From Auricularia sp. M13 (taxonomy: Eukaryota; Basidiomycota; Agaricomycetes; Auriculariales; Auriculariaceae): 64,000 nucleotides of DNA. The DNA lies in the NCBI GenBank assembly GCA_037042915.1, contig CM073195.1:2604001-2668000 (forward strand). The letters are read 5' to 3'. Shown here in pieces: positions 22,863-34,982 of this stretch. The translations under genes and the position numbers were made by a program. Under the pieces are notes generated by a model. That model did no database searches and had not been told where the DNA came from. It saw only the letters and a program-made list of their open reading frames with translations. Position 1 is the first letter of the stretch. The number at the start of each line of letters is the position of its first letter.

Positions 22863-23109
22863 TGCGCGAGTTGCTCTTGATTTTCTCTCAACTGGTGTTT
22901 GTGTACGCAATGGCATCTATTTGGACTGATCCAACATCCTCACCGCGTACAATGGCTGATACAACTGGTAACGCTACCCGAGCGCTTACATCCTACCTGA
23001 TACAAACGTCAAGACCTGAGAACTGAGCAATGAAAACCCGAGTAAGCGAGAAAGAGAACGTTTCGTCGTCGTCGTCGTGAAAAGTCGTGAGGAATAGGTC
23101 TCAGGAACT

Positions 23110-24493
23110 TCAGTTGTAGACGCGTAAGGCAGCGATGTCCCCTGCTCCAGCGTGAGTGAAGGTGGCGAGAATCGACTAAATTACTCACAGTATGCGTTAG
23201 CGAACGCTTTGGGGTTGGTATTCACGTAGTTAACGCATGTGCTCGGGCAGCCTGCTTGACCGTAAGAGCTGCCACCAGCCCTGCACAAAATGAGTCCGAA
23301 TCCAGGAGATAAATTTATGGCCAGAACTTACCAGTCACCGCACAAAGACGTGTTGATGATAATGTTGTGCGGACCAAAATGAGATGCTATATTGCAAGAG
23401 TTGGACGTAAAAAGAGTGGTTGGTGTGCCCCAGTTTGAACTGCAAGTTATCTTATTACCGCCGCTCATAGTATCCGACAGAAACTCACGTGTTTATCGAC
23501 CCTGAGCCATTTTTGACCTCGGCAGGGACACCTACACGTGGGATTAAGCATGAGAGGCACACGGGAACAAAGTGCCACTCACGATCATCGGCGCGACTCC
23601 AAAACCAGGTGCGAATTTGACTGTTTGTTCGCTCTGCTGCGAACCAACCGCCGCCAGCGCTATTGAAAGCCGGACCAAAGTCGCGCTGGCTGTCACCCTT
23701 GACGCCGCACCCTTGGTTTGAATTGGCACCGTTCTCGACGTTGCAGTCGTTCGACACGGCGGTGCCCTTCATGTCCCTGGTGCCCGTCATGGTACAATTC
23801 GACGACGTGTGTAGGCTTGACAGGTTGGGAGTGAGATTGTTCACTCCTTCAATAATGTCGAGCTCGCCTAAATCAAAGCACGGTCAAGGCCGAGTTCTGC
23901 ACGTGTATAATCTTGGAATACTCACCACCGAACGGCCAATTCGCCCCCACCTCCCAGAATGCGGGCCATGTTCTATACAGAGTCTCCGGTCAGCAACAGA
24001 GCGACAGCAAGGGGATAAGATGACGTACCCACAGCCCTCAGGCATGTGGCGCACATCCATGATAGCGACATGGGTAGTATATTGCTTCTTGCTCTGGATC
24101 CGTATGGATTTACGACCTGCTCCACTCGCTGAGAGCGTCATAGTGGAGTCGACTCTCATGCTATACCCCCGTGAGAAGAACTGCAATTCACGAAAAACAA
24201 AAACAGCACGTACATGAAGGTGTTGCTGCTCGTCGACGTCAAGTTGGCGCTCTGAGCTGCACTCTGGGAAACGTATTGCTTTGCATCAAAAGTCAGCAAA
24301 CGTGAAGGACATACGATATCTGTTGAAAACTAACCACGCGCCCATGAGTGGGATCGGAGATAGCCATGAAGTCGAAGCCGGAGAAGAAGCCAGAACCGAT
24401 GTAGGAATCCGCAAGACCGTAGCTTGCACCCCAAGTGAATGAGGGCAGACCGGCCAACACAGCAAGTGCCAAAGATGCGGAGGAGCCAACCAT
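23110..24493 (-). CDS. Secreted GH16 endo-1,3(4)-beta-glucanase
   Basis: Nine exons in order: 24335-24493, 24214-24278, 24029-24160, 23926-23972, 23583-23867, 23489-23531, 23439-23332, 23280-23189 and 23141-23110. They give 320 residues with every phase agreeing. A signal peptide (MVGSSASLALAVLAGLP) leads to FDFMAISDPTHGRVQYVSQ, then DVRHMPEGCGTWPAFWEVG, the catalytic GELDIIEGV (nucleophile and acid/base Glu), HTSSNCTM, WFWSRADD, SHFGPHNIIINTSLCGDWAG and an end AYWDIAALRVYN. This is the laminarinase-like GH16 form common in white-rot fungi, which cleaves beta-1,3/1,4- and 1,3/1,6-glucans of cell walls. A TATATAAG box lies about 70 nt upstream. Confidence 0.92.
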
Positions 24494-26071
24494 GTCGCTA
24501 TGCAGTAAAGGGAGGGGCGAGGGTGACACAGTGGTGCAGATCGTGAAAATCGATGTGAGTGGCTTATATACTCCAGCACGGCTGGGCGTGGAAGAATAGA
24601 GCTGGCGAAACCCCAGCGCGCCGCACCGGCACATGGTCCCTTCGCAACGCATTCATTGAGCCTTCGCGGGCCCGATAGACCGATTAAACAAGCACATCTA
24701 CGCACGCCAACATATCCGGAGCCCTCCATATGACACACTTTGAGCTGGCGAGCGTCGACTGTGGAAACCCATGAGCGAAGTCCGGCGCTCGCGGCGAATC
24801 ATATGACGAGCATTTCCAGGACACGGTACGTGTCCTACCGTCGTGCACGCTTGCCATCTCCATATCCTCGTAGCAGGGATATTCGGGAATCGGCAAGGTA
24901 ATTAGGCGGTCGATTTGAAGTCATTAACGTGTCCCTGTGGAGCCCGTGCACAAGAGTGGCGACGGAGCGCATGCTGAGGCGCGCCCACCGGCGCAAGGAC
25001 AAGAAAAGGAGCACAGACGCCACGTGAGAGGCGCGATTGCCATTTTGGAGGCGCTCCACTCTTCCTTCAAATTAGGCTCCAGGTCTTCAGCTGCTCTCGA
25101 CTGGCCGGCGCACGCAGAGAGTAAGCCACGACTGCAGCAAGCCCGGCAAGTCATGTGTGGGAACCATATGGCCCAGCAACCACAGATTGATAGTGCGGTA
25201 TAAGTCCGTTTGGTGTCGTCTGCTGACGATGCGCCAGGCGGACGAGCAAGTACCCTGTCGTCAGGTGGGAACGGAGGGAGGGGCAGAAGCCGCGCGCTGT
25301 CGTCCAAGAATCGAGCAATCCTCCCCTAGATGAGATTGGAATAGCCGCGGTGACTTGCGAGAGCGTAGGAAGGGTTGGGCGAGGGCAGACAGACAAACCG
25401 GTCGTTCACATTGTGCGCGACGGAGCACCGTGGCCACCGAGCCGGCGCCCACGGTTACCACGCCACGCTGCAAGACAACACCGACCACGCAAATAGTCCG
25501 CGCCGGAGCTTGCGGTATGGAGTTCAGCATGATCAAGATTGGGTCTGCCACTGGCTGATGCTGCGTGGAAATTGCGAGAGAAGAACTTCGAGCTCCGTCA
25601 GTGGTGTTCAAATGCGGCCGCAAGACCTGCGAATGACCTGGAGACGCCACGTATTGAATCGATTAGCAAAGCATATCGATGCTCCCAGGAGAAATATCAC
25701 GTGCCTTCTTGTTCCCCCACGCGCAATAAGGGCCGTCTCTGGAGCAAAAGGCGATAACGAGGATTTGTAGAGTACAAGCGTCATTGCTTGCCCGACGGGG
25801 AGGCGACGGCGAGTAAGAGGCTGTCCTTATGACGCCAGTAAGCTTGCTGGCATGCAAAGTTTTTGCAGAAAGGCATGAACAGTTAGCAGTGCGTCACGAC
25901 CACAGGCCATCGGACGCAGGACGCAAGTGACGCAACGAGTCCCCAAGACAGTTTGCATCAGGAACCTTCTTGCACTCAGCCTCGGTTCTAAGTTTGCCTC
26001 TATATGTGCAGGAGTTGTGTTACAGTACAATCTTGAGTGTTCGCATCGTCTTAGTACAGGTCGTGGTCCAT
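24494..26071. other. Intergenic, about 1.6 kb
   Basis: It contains the GH16 promoter and the 3' flank of the phosphoglycerate mutase gene. Short frames on both strands are unconvincing. Confidence 0.5.
24563..24570 (-). promoter_or_regulatory. TATA box of the GH16 gene
   Basis: On the minus strand the sequence reads TATATAAG about 70 nt before the start at 24493. Confidence 0.6.
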
Positions 26072-28109
26072 TTACTTCTTGCGCTGGAGCAGCGACCGAC
26101 CAGACATCTCTGAAACGAGGGGTTAGGCAGTGTACATATAAACCCGGGCAGCGCACCCTTCGGGATCTCAAGACCCATGATGTCCAGGAGGGTCGGGGCG
26201 ACGTCGCACAGCGCGCCAACTTCAGCGTCAATGTCATCGTTGACGCCCAAGCCCTTGGTGTCCTCTTTGAGACTCCAGCGCTCCTTTCCGCCGGTGACGA
26301 TGAGCGGGACGGGATTAGTCGTATGGGCGGTGTGGGGTGTGCCCTCGGCGTTCTGCATCTGCTCCGCGTTGCCGTGGTCGGCCGTGATGACGAGGATGTA
26401 GCCCGCCTTCTCGCACGCGTCGTAGATAGTCTTGACCGCCTTGTCCGTCGCGCTGATCGCCTTCACCGCTGCGTCAAACATGCCCGTGTGGCCGACCATG
26501 TCTGGCGGCGCGAAGTTGCACATGACGAATTCGTGCTTGCCCTCGGCGACCACCTCCGCCACTTTGTCGGCCACGCCCTGCGCAGACATCTCGGGCTGCA
26601 AGTCGTACGTCGCGACTTTGGGAGAGGAGATCATGTGTCGCTCCTCGGCCTCGAACTGTTTCTCGACACCGCCGTTGAAGAAGAACGTAACGTGCGCGTA
26701 CTTTTCAGTTTCTGAAACCCTCACATCAATTGGTGAACGTGGAGCGATTGGGATGAAAATAGTACCTGCAATGTGGGCCTGCTTCACCCCTTGGCTAGCA
26801 AGCCATTCAGCCAAAACGTTCTTCATGCCCTGAGGAGGGAACGCCACGTTGAATGGGAACTCGATATTGTAGCGGGACATCGTGGTTATGTGCTGCCATC
26901 GCAATGTCAGATTCAAGGAGCGATCTCAGCAAGTATCCTCCATACCAGGTCCTTGGGGACTTGCACTTCCATAGGCTTGGGCTCGAGGCCAAAGACAGAC
27001 ACGATTTCGCGCATACGATCCGAACGGTAGTTGAAGAAGAATATTGTGTCCTTGTCTGCGTACAAGACGATGAGCAAAGCAGGGTATAACTCATCGTACT
27101 ATCGCATACCTTTGACCCGGCCCTCGCCTTTGACAACGATGGGCTTCAAGAATTCATCCTTCTCATCCTTCTCGTACCGCTGCTCGATGATCTTGACGAG
27201 CTCATCACCATTGCCGTCCTTCGCGACCTCGATGACCTCAATATCCTTGCCCTCGCCCTGCACCAGCCCGTCCACCGCAAGCTTGACGCGGTCCCAGCGC
27301 TTGTCTCGGTCCATGGCGTAGTAGCGGCCGACGACGGTGGCAACTTCGACCGTCGTGTCCTTGTGCTGCTTCGCGTCCTTCGCTATGAAGTCCAGGAGCT
27401 GGCGCATGTACTTGTTCGCCGACTTCGGGTCTGTGTCACGTCCATCGCCAAGGAAGTGGATGAAGACGTGCGGTACGCCGACCTCGCGCGCAGTCTCGAT
27501 GAGCGCATAGAGATGCGTGATGTGTGAGTGCACGCCGCCATCGGATATCTACGGTAAGCGCCAACGCCAGGGGAAAAGGTGGGGTGAGAACGGCAACACA
27601 ATCAGGCGCTTGTGCAACGCGAAAACGTACGAGGCCGATGAAATGGACGCGGCCGGTGGTGTCCTTTGCGTGCTGCAGGCTCTCGCGGATGACCTCGTTC
27701 TTGTGGAACTCGCGTTTCCGAATGCTCTGGTCGATCTTGACGATATCCTGCCACACAATACGGCCCGCGCCAATGTTCAAGTGCCTGTGGGTTGCCAGTG
27801 AGATATTCAATTAATCGCCATCGGTGGCATGGCATGCAAATCGATCACATACCCAACTTCAGAGTTACCCATGAGCCCATCGCTGAGACCGACTGCGAGA
27901 CCATGCGCAGCGAGCTTGCGGAAGTTGTGCTTTTCCGCGATAGAATCCATGTTTTCCGTGTTGCCTGCAGCAACGGCGTTGCCCTTGTCTGCCGGCGCAT
28001 CTGACAGTCCCCAGCCATCGTGCACGCTACAAAACGATCGTCAGATCCTAATCGCGCAAGGTGAAGAGACGCACATGAGGCAGACTTTGTTCTGGACCTT
28101 TGCGGGCAT
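26072..28109 (-). CDS. gpmI: 2,3-bisphosphoglycerate-independent phosphoglycerate mutase
   Basis: Eight exons, 5' to 3': 28109-28075, 28026-27853, 27784-27631, 27548-27110, 27055-26946, 26892-26766, 26711-26157 and 26109-26072, total 543 residues. Alkaline-phosphatase-fold landmarks are present: KVCLIVHDGWG, the catalytic serine in LMGNSEVG (about 27860), ISDGGVHSH, FLGDGRDTDPKSA, VVGRYYAMDRDKRWDR, FFFNYRSDRMRE, FNGG, NFAPPDMVGHTG, ITADHGNAEQM and the closing EMSGRSLLQRKK. The enzyme interconverts 3- and 2-phosphoglycerate in glycolysis with two Mn ions held by the Asp/His motifs listed. Filamentous fungi commonly use this form in place of the yeast cofactor-dependent enzyme. Cytosolic; no targeting signal. 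Confidence 0.95.
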
Positions 28110-28387
28110 GCTGGATGGGTGGATGCGGAAGAGATTAGAGCTGTCGCGTCTCGACTGCAGCCGATAATCAAACATTCGTCATTACCACCGTGACCGCCAA
28201 CAGGCAATACCCTATTGCATGGGCCAGAAGAATACATCAACTCATATTGACAGCTTTACTACCTAAGTACTACATACAGCGGGCGTCAGTTAAATGAAAG
28301 CAGGGCGAAGCAGCAGTCCACGGCCGCCAACAGAGCCCCTGCGAGCAGCTGCACGCGAAGCGACAGAGCGGACCGAGACAGGAAATA

Positions 28388-28931
28388 TCAAACGGGCGGA
28401 GGGGCAACGGCAGCAGGCTTATTGTTCGGGTTGGGCTGGGTGAGCGTCCTGTGGATGAACGGCAGAACGCCACCACCCGCGATCGTGGCACGAACAAGCG
28501 TGTCCAGTTCCTCGTCGCCGCGGATGGCGAGCTGAAGATGGCGCGGAGTTATACGCTTGACACGCAGGTCCTTGGACGCATTGCCTGCAGGTACACCATA
28601 CTGTGAGCGTCCGGGACTATCATAGATGCTCGTGTACGCACCAGCGAGCTCCAGAACCTCCGCTGTGAGGTATTCCAGGATGGCAGTTGTATACACGGCA
28701 GCCTTGGCGCCGATACGAATGTTGTTCTGCGTGCGGCGCTTCAGGTAGCGGTGGATACGACCGACGGGGAACTGACCAGCAGTCAGACGGCTGCAGGACG
28801 CATTCAAAGCCAGCGGAATGAGCACTCACCGATAGCCCAGCCTTCTGGCTGCGAGTCTGGATAATCTTGGGGGTGCCCGTGCTGGCGTGGGTGCCCCCGG
28901 TTGGTTTACTCTTGCCACCTCGGTGAGACAT
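28388..28931 (-). CDS. HTZ1: Histone variant H2A.Z
   Basis: Exons 28931-28830, 28771-28642 and 28584-28388 give 142 residues. The tail is [17 protein letters not shown], followed by [53 protein letters not shown] and [29 protein letters not shown] with [13 protein letters not shown] is the H2A.Z-type docking segment; canonical H2A has a different one. It replaces H2A in nucleosomes near promoters and is loaded by the SWR1 complex. The C-terminus is a Pro/Ala-rich tail rather than an SQ phosphorylation motif, which again separates it from canonical fungal H2A. Confidence 0.95.
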
Positions 28932-29869
28932 GGCTTGTGCAGTGGACGAGGAAGAGGCAGCGACCAGATATCAGATATAGAACGTAGAAAGAGGTCAGAG
29001 CGTCAGCAGAGTGTTAAGGGCCAGGCGTGCGGGGAAGGGCGGGTCGAACAGAAGCCGTGCACCGTGGCGGAGAAAGCTCAACCGAGTGTCGGAGTCTACA
29101 CGTCCACCGGCTTCAAAAGCTCGCCGGCCTGTTCCGACAATTTTTTCGTCTCTTCCTCTCTCTCCGTCGTCGTCGCCAGTTGGACATCTACGTGAGTGCT
29201 TCGCCTCCTGCCCTCTTCAACACTGTGATGATATACACATATACCATACTTTACCACATTCCGAATCTTCATGTGGACCACTATAAACTTCAGCCTTGTC
29301 TGATACCCGCTATCTCGTTTCGTCTATTCTACATGTTCTAACGACTCTTTCCCAGGCAACTCGAGCGTCAGAAACCCGGACTACATTATAGTGTGAGTTC
29401 ATATTCCACCGTCTCTTCTGTGATGAATCCTTTCGATGGGCGGACAGAGCCAGTCCGCTATGTCCCCTGTGTACAATTAATGGGGATGGGCTGGCATATG
29501 TTGATTTTCATCGATAGCTGACTCTTTTTCTTGTCGTCTTTCGTCCTTGCTGACCGTTTCCTAGACTGTGCACTCGATGACTGCTGTACTTAAATACCTG
29601 TCTCCAAAGAATGCAATTTTTTCATGTCCCGCGATCGACCTTACACCTCAAGCACCGTTGGTCAAGACTTCCTGTGTAGCCCCTGCTTTCGGTGTGCGTG
29701 CGAAACGACGGCGAGCTCAGTTCGCAGATTCATGCAGTTGCACGGGTGAACGAGCGGAGTCGGGAACGTTCGCGAATGTCTTGACTCCCTGCACGATATA
29801 GAAAGCTCGAAACTTGTTCACTGCCCTCACTGTACCCCTTACCATTGCTCTCAACTGCCACACACCACG
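28932..29869. other. Bidirectional upstream region; possible small spliced transcript
   Basis: This lies between the divergent H2A.Z and Fes1 genes. A C/T-rich leader-like stretch (about 29090-29190) is followed by a GTGAGT donor, then CCCAG acceptors and short exon-like pieces near 29356-29395 and 29563. That could be a small plus-strand transcript or the spliced leader of Fes1. No protein is recognisable. Confidence 0.35.
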
Positions 29870-31174
29870 ATGGAAAACCTTCTGCGCTGGGGAATTGAGA
29901 ACTCGAGTCCCGAGGAGCGGGCGCAAGCGCAAAGCGCGCCGCGCCAGCCACTGGACCCAGGCATCATCGATTTCATCCTGGGCAAGCCGGATGCCGTTCA
30001 GATGAAGGTGCGCGCGGGCCTGCATCGCAGGCTGCTGATACTAGTGCTGATACAGTCAAGGAAGCGCTGGAACTGGCGCTTGATGACTCCAAGACGGAGG
30101 ATGAGCGCGTCGGGGCGCTAGATCATCTCGAGATGGTGTGTACTCTATGCAAGCAAGTACCTGGGCGCTCTTGACTCATGGGACATCTTGCTGTTCAGCT
30201 GATAGAGTCGATCGACAACGCGAACGGTAAGCGACTTGCGCGACCTGCGGTGCGCGGCTACCCGCCACGACGCTCACTGCTCGTGCCCGTCCTGATATAT
30301 TTTATCGATCTGACACGCATGCATCCACAGACATGACAAAACTGAACATGTGGACACCCTTGCTCACTCTATTGAGCTCGAGCACGAATTCCGAGCCGAT
30401 TATCGCGAACACGCTCTGGGTGCTCGGCACTGCAGTCCAAAACAATCCGCGCGCTCAATCCGACGTGAGTCTGCGGCGGCGGTACGGGCCCTAAGTATCC
30501 GCACGCTAATTACCAATTGCTACAGTTCCTGTCGCGCGACCCGATCCCACTGCTTTTGTCCGCCATCGCAGAGAGCCCGTCCGCGGAAGTTCGCGCGAAA
30601 GCTTTGTACTGTCTCTCGGGCTTGCTCAAATTCAGCGAGCCGGCGGTGCAGCGTCTGCAGGAGCTGGACGGTTGGGCGCTGCTCAACAAGTGTTTGAACG
30701 GTACGTGCATTGTTGCTTTGTCGGCTCCCCGCAAAGTTCCCCAGGAATGAGCTCGTGACTGACATTCTGCTGTTTGCTTTTTTTTTTTCAGACGACAATC
30801 TTCAGATCCGCCGCAAGGCAGCGTTTTTGTTCAACTCTCTTCTGCTGCCCGACGCACCGTCAAGTGATCCACGCTCGCCTCATGTTCAGCGCCTGTCATC
30901 CACTGCGCCACTTGCCAGGTCCGCTCTATCAAAGCACGGAATACTTCAGACGATGCTGGACGCCGTCAACGTTCAAGAACCTGATGAAGACCTCTCCGAC
31001 AAAATCATACGCGTTTTTCTGATGTTTGCTCAGGCGGGAGGGTCGTTTGAGGGTCCCGTGAAGGAGGGAGTCCAGAATCTCGTGAGAACCAAGGGACCTA
31101 AGGCAGGAACTCCCGAGGCATGGGGCCTCACCGATGGAGAATGGGAAGAGCTTGGGCGCAGCGTCGATGCTTAG
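29870..31174 (+). CDS. FES1: Hsp70 nucleotide exchange factor Fes1
   Basis: Six exons (29870-30007, 30061-30135, 30199-30226, 30331-30464, 30526-30700 and 30792-31174) give 310 residues. The start MENLLRWGIENSS and PLDPGIIDFILGKPDA are typical of Fes1. They are followed by armadillo repeats: NMWTPLLTLL, NTLWVLGTAVQNNPRAQ, VRAKALYCLSGLL, LQIRRKAAFLFNSLLL and KHGILQTMLDAV. Fes1/HspBP1 proteins grip the Hsp70 ATPase domain and speed ADP release, promoting substrate turnover in the cytosol. The WVLGTAVQNNP repeat is the best-conserved part of the family. Length and architecture are normal. Confidence 0.93.
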
Positions 31175-31671
31175 CCGCCGCGAGACTTCTGCTCCAGATT
31201 CAGCAATCCAGAGTCCACTGTGTTGCTTGAGGTGGCTTTTCGATTGATGTACTGGTGCGCGCGGTTGCGGCCAACACTATCGGTTGACGTTGAATGTAGT
31301 ATTTTGTTCTCTCCATAATAATCAAGCGCTGCAGTCGTGTTGGCTTCACGAATAAATCAGCAATCATTTCTCTCCGATGACGCCGGAGACCGAGATGAAC
31401 AGTGCCAGCGCCAGCTTCTTGCCTTGGCCGGGTCGTTAGTGGCTTCAACTGAGGTATAGCGGATCCGAAGGGATTTGAGACGCTATGCGGCACCGGTTAC
31501 CGCCCAATTCGGTGACTCGGCAAAAGCCCCCAAAGCGGTGTAGACATTTCTAACCTTGTCAAAGCAAAACCCCAAGAACCCGTGTTGAGGCTATTCAGTA
31601 GGGAGAGGTTATATAAGTCTGCTGCACTTACGATGCGCTGACATTCCCAGCACTCGCACGTACAACTTGAA
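31175..31671. other. Intergenic with TATA box
   Basis: The Fes1 3' flank and the promoter of the glycine-rich membrane protein gene. No gene is seen. Confidence 0.6.
31609..31617 (+). promoter_or_regulatory. TATA box of the glycine-rich protein gene
   Basis: TTATATAAG lies about 60 nt before the start at 31672, the standard position. Confidence 0.6.
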
Positions 31672-32880
31672 ATGCCTAACCTGCCAGTGCCTCTCCGACG
31701 ATCTTCATCATCCGTCCCTCATGAACCCTCTCTCAAACCACGCAAAGGTGGAGGAGGCGGGGGTGGGGGCCATGGTGGAGGCGGCGGAAGAGGTGGAAGC
31801 GGCGTTGGAAAGGCAAGCTCTGAGAGCGGCGCATCATCACACTCGCCCTCCATCTCGCATGTGTCCTTTTCCAGCCGAAGTGCTTCATCTTACTCGCACG
31901 GAGGCGGGAAGCCCACAGTAGTCCCATCTGGGCCTTTCTCTGGCAGACAACTTGGCGGAGGAACCAGAGGACAAATCTATGGCACTTCACAATTTGGCAG
32001 TGGGTATCCGGCTGGCTTTGCAACCGGCTCCGTCACAGGTGCAGGATTCCCATTTGGGTTCTGGCCTGTCTACGTTATCCCAGGTTACCACGGCTCTGAC
32101 GAGGTAAATACCGTCTTAACCTTCCTTTACGAATATTGAGGAGTTTGTCCCCCACAGTACGGACCCGCTGCCAACGCTTCCCGTCCTGGCGGTGTGATGT
32201 CGACTGCCCTGATCGCGAGCGCATCAGCGCCCAACCAGGCATATCACATCATAGGCGACCAAACCTCGGTGTCTCAGGTGCTCATCGCGCTCGAGAACCA
32301 ATGTCACGTTTTCAACTCGACTGTCACGCCTTACGACCTTTCTACGTCTAACAACACCATGCCTGGCCCCGCACAAGTCATACAGTACTACCGCGCCTCG
32401 AGCTTTGCCCTTGCACTTGATTCCTACTCAGGGAACACCGACAGTGCTGCGGCTTTGACTCTACCAGCATCAATCAACCAGACTTTTCTATTGTGCTTGA
32501 ACTCCACCATTGCCGCCGCGGTGCCCATCCTCGACGCGCCAGTATCTCATCACCTATCTACGGTCTCTATAATCTGGATCGTACTCGGCTCGATCGAGGC
32601 GGTCCTCGTTATTCTTGTTGTCCTTTGCTGCTGCTTGTCCAAGCGGAAGGTCAAGCCTAGTCCTGCTCAGCCGGTGAATAAGGGCGTAAAGGCACAGGCC
32701 ACGGAGATCGTGGTACCTAGCGCTCATTCATCGCACTCGGCGCTTGGCTTGAAACTCTCCGAATCGCGGTCTAGCATAGGTAGCGATACCACTCTCATGG
32801 GGTCTGGAGGGGTAAGTGATGAAAAAGACGCGCGTACTAGTGCGCCACTGCAACTACAGGATGGGCATCTCGCCGTGTAA
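31672..32880 (+). CDS. Glycine/serine-rich single-pass membrane protein
   Basis: Exons 31672-32103 and 32158-32880 encode 384 residues. Order: a basic N-terminus, a Gly tract (about residues 23-45), a Ser-rich stretch, a conserved-looking GGGTRGQIYGTSQFGSGYPA followed by GFPFGFWPVYVIPGY, a luminal or outer domain with NxS/T sites (QYYRASSFALALDSY and LLCLNSTIAAAVPI), one membrane helix (SIIWIVLGSIEAVLVILVVL, then CCC) and a Lys/Ser-rich cytosolic tail of about 90 residues. This matches a family I know only as agaricomycete hypothetical proteins; no function is established. Its TATA promoter suggests regulated or high expression. Confidence 0.75.
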
Positions 32881-33301
32881 TACGAGGCACGTGAATTCGA
32901 AGATACCTTCAGAGTCGCAATAGATTGTATGCGCGGAGGATCAGTTTGCTGTTCCTTTTCTACTCTGTCTTTCGTTTTCACGGTGTGATATTTCCTCTAG
33001 ATGCGGGCAACTGATTTCCACAGCGACCCAAAGACACTCGTTTTCTTAATGTAAAGTAATAATTGTATCCATAACATCATTCACAATACTGTAGTTTTTC
33101 AGTATCATTGATATCCTGAAGCGAAGAGGTACGGGCGAATAGGCTTCAGACTACTTTAGCAGCAAGGTCCGGCCTCGGCCCTTATTTACGTACAATTGCG
33201 CGGCGAAGCTGATGTGAAAGACTTCGCTTGAAAAAAGTCTAGGCAGAAATTCCTTCGCTTCTTCCCCCCTTCCTTCGCTCACCTTTTTTCAGCTCTGCAG
33301 T
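32881..33301. other. Intergenic, about 420 bases
   Basis: AT-rich 3' flank and the peroxidase promoter. No clear box is seen. Confidence 0.5.
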
Positions 33302-34982
33302 ATGCAGACCCGTCTCTCCTTCCCCGTCACGCTCGTTATCACTTTCTTTCTGGCTGCCATCGCAGAAGGTGCGCTTGATGTTCGCTTGAACGAAAATGGC
33401 TGAACGGGCCAATCCCAGGCGCTGCAATCCACGTCAACGAACGCGCGACCCGCAGACCCGCCAAGTGCCCAGGCAACAACCACTATGCACAGAATCCGCA
33501 GGTGCGTTCCCAACGACCTGACCCACTAACTGTAGTCGCTCATTTTATTTTTATTTTTTCCGTCTTGTTTGTAGTGCTGCGTCTGGTACGACGTTCTGGA
33601 CGACATGCAGGAAAATCTGTACGAGCGTGGATCAGGCATGCAAATGGGATCGGCTGATCGTCGCGCAGCTTTGATGGTGGCCAGTGTGGCGAGGAAGCAC
33701 ATGAAAGCCTGCGTTTGTCCTTCCATGATCGTACGTCGCTGGGTCTTGCCATCCACAGAGAGTGATGCTCAAGTTGTGTCAGCTATCGGATACTCTGTAA
33801 CCTCGAACCTCCTGAGCTTCGGGCAGAAGAACAAGTGCGTCGTGCTGTGCGCTTTTTTTTTCGGTGATGCCGACGTTCTTTCAAGGGCTCCCGGTGGTGC
33901 GGACGGCTCCATCATAACATTCGGCGACATTGAGCTCGAGTACTGTGAGTGTGAATATCGCAATGCGCATGTTCATGTTCTCATTCTTTGTGCTAGACGG
34001 CAACGCCGGCCTCGCGGACATCGCCGATGAGCAGAAGAACATCGCGGACGCTCACAAGGTTTCCTACGGAGACATCATCCAATTCGCAGGCGCAGTAGCA
34101 CTTGCAAATTGCCCCGGGTCTCCGAAGATCAATTTTTGGCCGGGCGGCCGAACGCCACCGTGCCTGCTCCTGAAAATACGCTTCCGTCGCCCTTCGACTC
34201 GGTCCCAAAGATCCTTTTACGCATGGCAGACGCAACTTTCACTCCTTCTGAGGTAGTAGCTCTAATGGCCAGTCATTCTCTGGGAGGCCAGGTACGCGTC
34301 ATATCACCTTCGAGGCGAAGAACTCGCGCTCAAAGCTCCAACAGGACAACGTGGACAAGAGCAAGCGCGGATACACTTTCGACACCACTCCGAACAAGCT
34401 TGACTCACAGTTCTTCCTCGAGACGCTGCTGAAGGGGACTGAGAAGGGCAGACGGTATACGGCACAAAGCCCGCGCCGGTCGAGAAACAGATTCGTCTGC
34501 AAAGCGACTTCGCTCTTGCACGCCACCCCCTCACCAGCTGCACGTGGCAGTCTTACATCAGTGCGTGCCTTCCCTCTGCAGGTCTGATGAATGAAACTCA
34601 AAAGCTCTTCGCGCAGACGACCAAAAGCTCATGTCTTCTCAATTCGGGAAAGCCATGGAAAAGCTCGCGGTCCTTGGCCAGCGGACCTCGTCGCTGTACG
34701 ACTGCAGCGAGGTCATCCCCACACCGGAGGTGTACGACAAACCGGCGACGTATCCCGCGGGAAAGTCTTCCCGGGATATTGAAGCTTCCGTACGTCGGCG
34801 CCTATTGCGTGCACAGACTTTCGACGTTGACGATCCCGATGGCCAGTGTTCGTGGTATCGTTTCCCTACCCTCGCGGAGGCCACACCCGATAGGTACCCG
34901 CGTTGTTCGAGCGCGCGGAGTCCATGGTTTACTAAAGATACATCCTCACAGGACTTCCAAGACGCCATGGAAAGGCTATTAG
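33302..34982 (+). CDS. mnp: Short-type manganese peroxidase (class II)
   Basis: Twelve exons: 33302-33368, 33419-33501, 33575-33618, 33669-33730, 33783-33796, 33827-33834, 33886-33944, 33997-34291, 34345-34560, 34617-34789, 34847-34893 and 34952-34982, about 366 residues. Signal peptide MQTRLSFPVTLVITFFLA. Distal heme side: CGEEAHESLRLSFHDPIGYS (catalytic Arg and His; Pro replaces the usual Ala after HD). Mn site: the two Glu of CGEEAHES plus the Asp six residues after the proximal His (MASHSLGGQD). The residue matching Trp164 of versatile peroxidase is Ala (VVALMASHS), so the long-range electron-transfer Trp is absent. That combination is the short MnP type, which oxidises Mn2+ to diffusible Mn3+ for lignin attack. 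One T near 34132 and one G near 34447 appear missing; adding both makes the length divisible by three. Confidence 0.88.

Noticed and set aside
22317-22916. 199-codon antisense frame over the lectin-like repeats
   Set aside because: Mirror of the third repeat exon; no motifs.
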